In this document: positions 5,326 to 6,720 of the stretch, in pieces
How positions within the stretch are numbered: position 1 is the stretch's first letter
Layout: every line of letters begins with the position of its first letter
Translations under genes and position numbers: made by a program
Notes under the pieces: generated by a model
Told to the model about the DNA's origin: nothing
What the model saw: the letters and a program-made list of their open reading frames with translations, nothing else
The model's database searches: none
From: Thermoplasmatales archaeon
Lineage (GTDB): Archaea; Thermoplasmatota; Thermoplasmata; Thermoplasmatales; GCA-001856825
Direction of reading: 5' to 3'
Assembly: GCA_014874235.1 (NCBI GenBank)
Contig: JACWAC010000062.1
Location: forward strand, 1 to 6,720
Length of the DNA: 6,720 nt

Positions 5326-6720
5326 TTAAGTGAAATTTAGCTCGAGTTTCTCCATGATCTTCCTGGATTTCTTTGGTATCTCCGAGAGTTTCCACTCCTC
5401 CCCTATCTTCAGCTTGTTCACCCTCTGTAGGTGTTCCATGACATCCATGGGGGAGTATTTCCTTAGAAGGTCCTTCTTCCTCAGTAGATTGTATATGCGG
5501 TAGTGGAGCATCAGTGCTATGAAGTTTATGAGCATCCATCCCCTCATCTCATCGTCGCCCCTCATGTATGAGCGATCCGCTTCTATCGTGTTCTTGAACG
5601 TGTCGTAAGCCTGCTCTATCTCCACCCTGGACTTGAGCAGGTCGTAGAGTATCTCCCCCGATACGTTCAAGTCAGTCACTATTGCCACAGTACCCATCTC
5701 CCTCTCCACACCACGGAATCTCCTCACCGCCCCCCTCTTCCCCTCGTTCCTCCTGAGGAAGTCCTTCTCCTCCTCCGCCCTGAGTGAAGGGTCCCTGAAC
5801 AGGTATATCCTCCTCTTGCCTGTTCTGAATGAATACCAGACAGGCCTGTTCTCGAACATGAAGTATCTCTTCATATCAGTACCATAGGGAATGAGATTTG
5901 AGTTCCTCTTGAGGGGAATGATGTAATGGATGCTCTTCCCCTCCATGACGCTCAGGTTACCGGAGGAATAGAATCCGGAATCTGCAACGAAAACTACGCT
6001 GGACAGACCGGATTCATCTGCGGTTGACGCAATGCTCATGACGCTGGTAATGGACCCCGTGAGAACCCTGAAGTAGGATGGTTCGTGCTCTTCCAGGTTG
6101 AAGAGGAGGAGAAGTTCAACCATAGGCAGGTGTTTCTCATCAGGATCGTGGCCCAGGACTGCAGATATTATGTTGTCAGAGAGGGAGAAGACGTGAGTAA
6201 GGTCAATCGCCATGTATCTGGATTTTGTGACGAACGTCTTCATGAATGATGTGGCAGCAGTCCTGTCCATTCCGATTGATCTGAGCATTTCACCAATGTG
6301 CTTCGGATAGGTGGAAACTCCGCTCATCTCCTCCGACAGGTAGCTCTCGCCGTAATGGAATTCCAGATTCTTTATGGCGGTAACATGGATAACCCTCATG
6401 GCTGCAAAAACGAACATCTCCCTCCACTCAGGGAAGTTCTCCTTCAGCGCTTCCCTTATGTCCCGGGACAGTTGCATCAGGAGTTGTGAAGCACCATACT
6501 CCTTCACGGAAATCTGCCCCATCCTCTTCATGAGGAGCTCGTGCTTCGGCTCTATGAGACCGTCTGGAGTGATACTCCCCAAGTATTTCTCTGTCACCTT
6601 CCTGTGCCTCTTCCTTTCCCTGTCCCAGGTGTTCCTGACCTGGTAGAGGTAATAGTGCCCCTTGATGTGTCTTATCTCCCTGTTGACGCCCCTGTACTTC
6701 AACACCCACTCCGGATAATC
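5326..6720 (-). CDS. IS4-superfamily DDE transposase, N-terminus beyond the window
   Basis: The product would catalyse cut-and-paste movement of its insertion sequence. Numbering from the in-frame GTG at 6705 (459 aa), the candidate catalytic triad is D168 (YMAIDLTH), D242 (FVADSGFY) and E364. E364 lies in R360-x3-E364-x6-K371, the R-E-K part of the IS4 signature; the usual tyrosine three residues before the arginine is L357. The N-terminal HYYLYQVRNTWDRERKRHRK...KYLGSITPDGLI block is characteristic of a group of IS4-type archaeal and bacterial transposases. GTG 6705 is probably not the true start. The frame stays open to the right edge and encodes DYPEW directly before VLKYRG, a stretch that looks like normal family sequence. 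The gene has no stop or frameshift in the visible part, so it may be active. It is transcribed toward dppB. Confidence 0.88.
   Translation of the reverse strand, partial: DYPEWVLKYRGVNREIRHIKGHYYLYQVRNTWDRERKRHRKVTEKYLGSITPDGLIEPKHELLMKRMGQISVKEYGASQLLMQLSRDIREALKENFPEWREMFVFAAMRVIHVTAIKNLEFHYGESYLSEEMSGVSTYPKHIGEMLRSIGMDRTAATSFMKTFVTKSRYMAIDLTHVFSLSDNIISAVLGHDPDEKHLPMVELLLLFNLEEHEPSYFRVLTGSITSVMSIASTADESGLSSVVFVADSGFYSSGNLSVMEGKSIHYIIPLKRNSNLIPYGTDMKRYFMFENRPVWYSFRTGKRRIYLFRDPSLRAEEEKDFLRRNEGKRGAVRRFRGVEREMGTVAIVTDLNVSGEILYDLLKSRVEIEQAYDTFKNTIEADRSYMRGDDEMRGWMLINFIALMLHYRIYNLLRKKDLLRKYSPMDVMEHLQRVNKLKIGEEWKLSEIPKKSRKIMEKLELNFT

Larger units (their letters stand above)
5282..6720 (-). mobile_element. 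Insertion sequence, IS4 superfamily, right end outside the window
   Basis: The element is defined by its transposase. Its left boundary is not certain. It must lie between the transposase stop (5326) and the dppB TATA box (5208); the coordinate given is the edge of the T8 tract. One alternative left tip is near 5251, where ctgacaac begins. Neither the terminal inverted repeats nor a target-site duplication can be verified, because the other end lies beyond 6720. No second gene or passenger is visible. Confidence 0.6.

Noticed and set aside
5297..5539. Minus-strand open frame of 80 codons at the end of the transposase gene
   Set aside because: It lies mostly inside the transposase in another frame, and its composition (E, H, T, Q rich) looks like a frame shadow. 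No family is recognisable.
6428..6709. Minus-strand open frame of 93 codons at the start of the transposase gene
   Set aside because: It is an out-of-frame reading of the transposase N-terminus. The in-frame reading has clear family motifs, so there is no sign of a programmed frameshift.

Overview
This window looks archaeal, most plausibly from a moderately GC-rich member of the Thermoplasmata. The evidence is an archaeal TATA element placed so that the first gene of the operon would be read from a leaderless transcript, good GGAGG-type Shine-Dalgarno sites only in front of the downstream genes, many AGG/AGA arginine and ATA isoleucine codons, and a type of IS4-superfamily transposase I associate with archaea. 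The taxonomic placement is an inference, not a match.

Every gene lies on the minus strand. Read in the direction of transcription, from high to low coordinates, the window holds: (1) a transposase of the IS4/DDE type, cut at its N-terminus by the right edge (5326-6720); (2) a 151-bp intergenic stretch with a T8 tract behind the transposase, an 8-bp inverted repeat and a TATA box; (3) a tightly packed peptide-type ABC importer operon, dppB (4101-5174), dppC (3131-4087), dppD (1561-3123) and dppF (113-1564), with gaps of 13 and 7 nt and then a 4-nt ATGA overlap; (4) the first 45 codons of a further small gene (1-135), which starts inside dppF and runs off the left edge.

DppB and DppC would form the transmembrane path and DppD and DppF the ATPase pair of an oligopeptide/dipeptide (or similar small-solute) importer of the PepT family. 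The substrate-binding protein that must deliver the ligand is not in the window. The place just upstream of dppB, where it could have been, is taken by the insertion sequence.

The most unusual feature is the pair of ATPases. DppD (520 aa) and DppF (483 aa) are far longer than the usual 320-340 aa. DppD carries about 150 extra, charged, probably helical residues between the Q-loop and the ABC signature. DppF carries a coiled-coil-like insert between Walker A and the Q-loop, plus a domain-sized insert of about 94 residues that splits the C-terminal four-cysteine motif. Both keep all nucleotide-binding motifs and four cysteines of the kind that hold a [4Fe-4S] cluster in some relatives. The rest of the window is ordinary, and I do not see a wholly new system beyond this.
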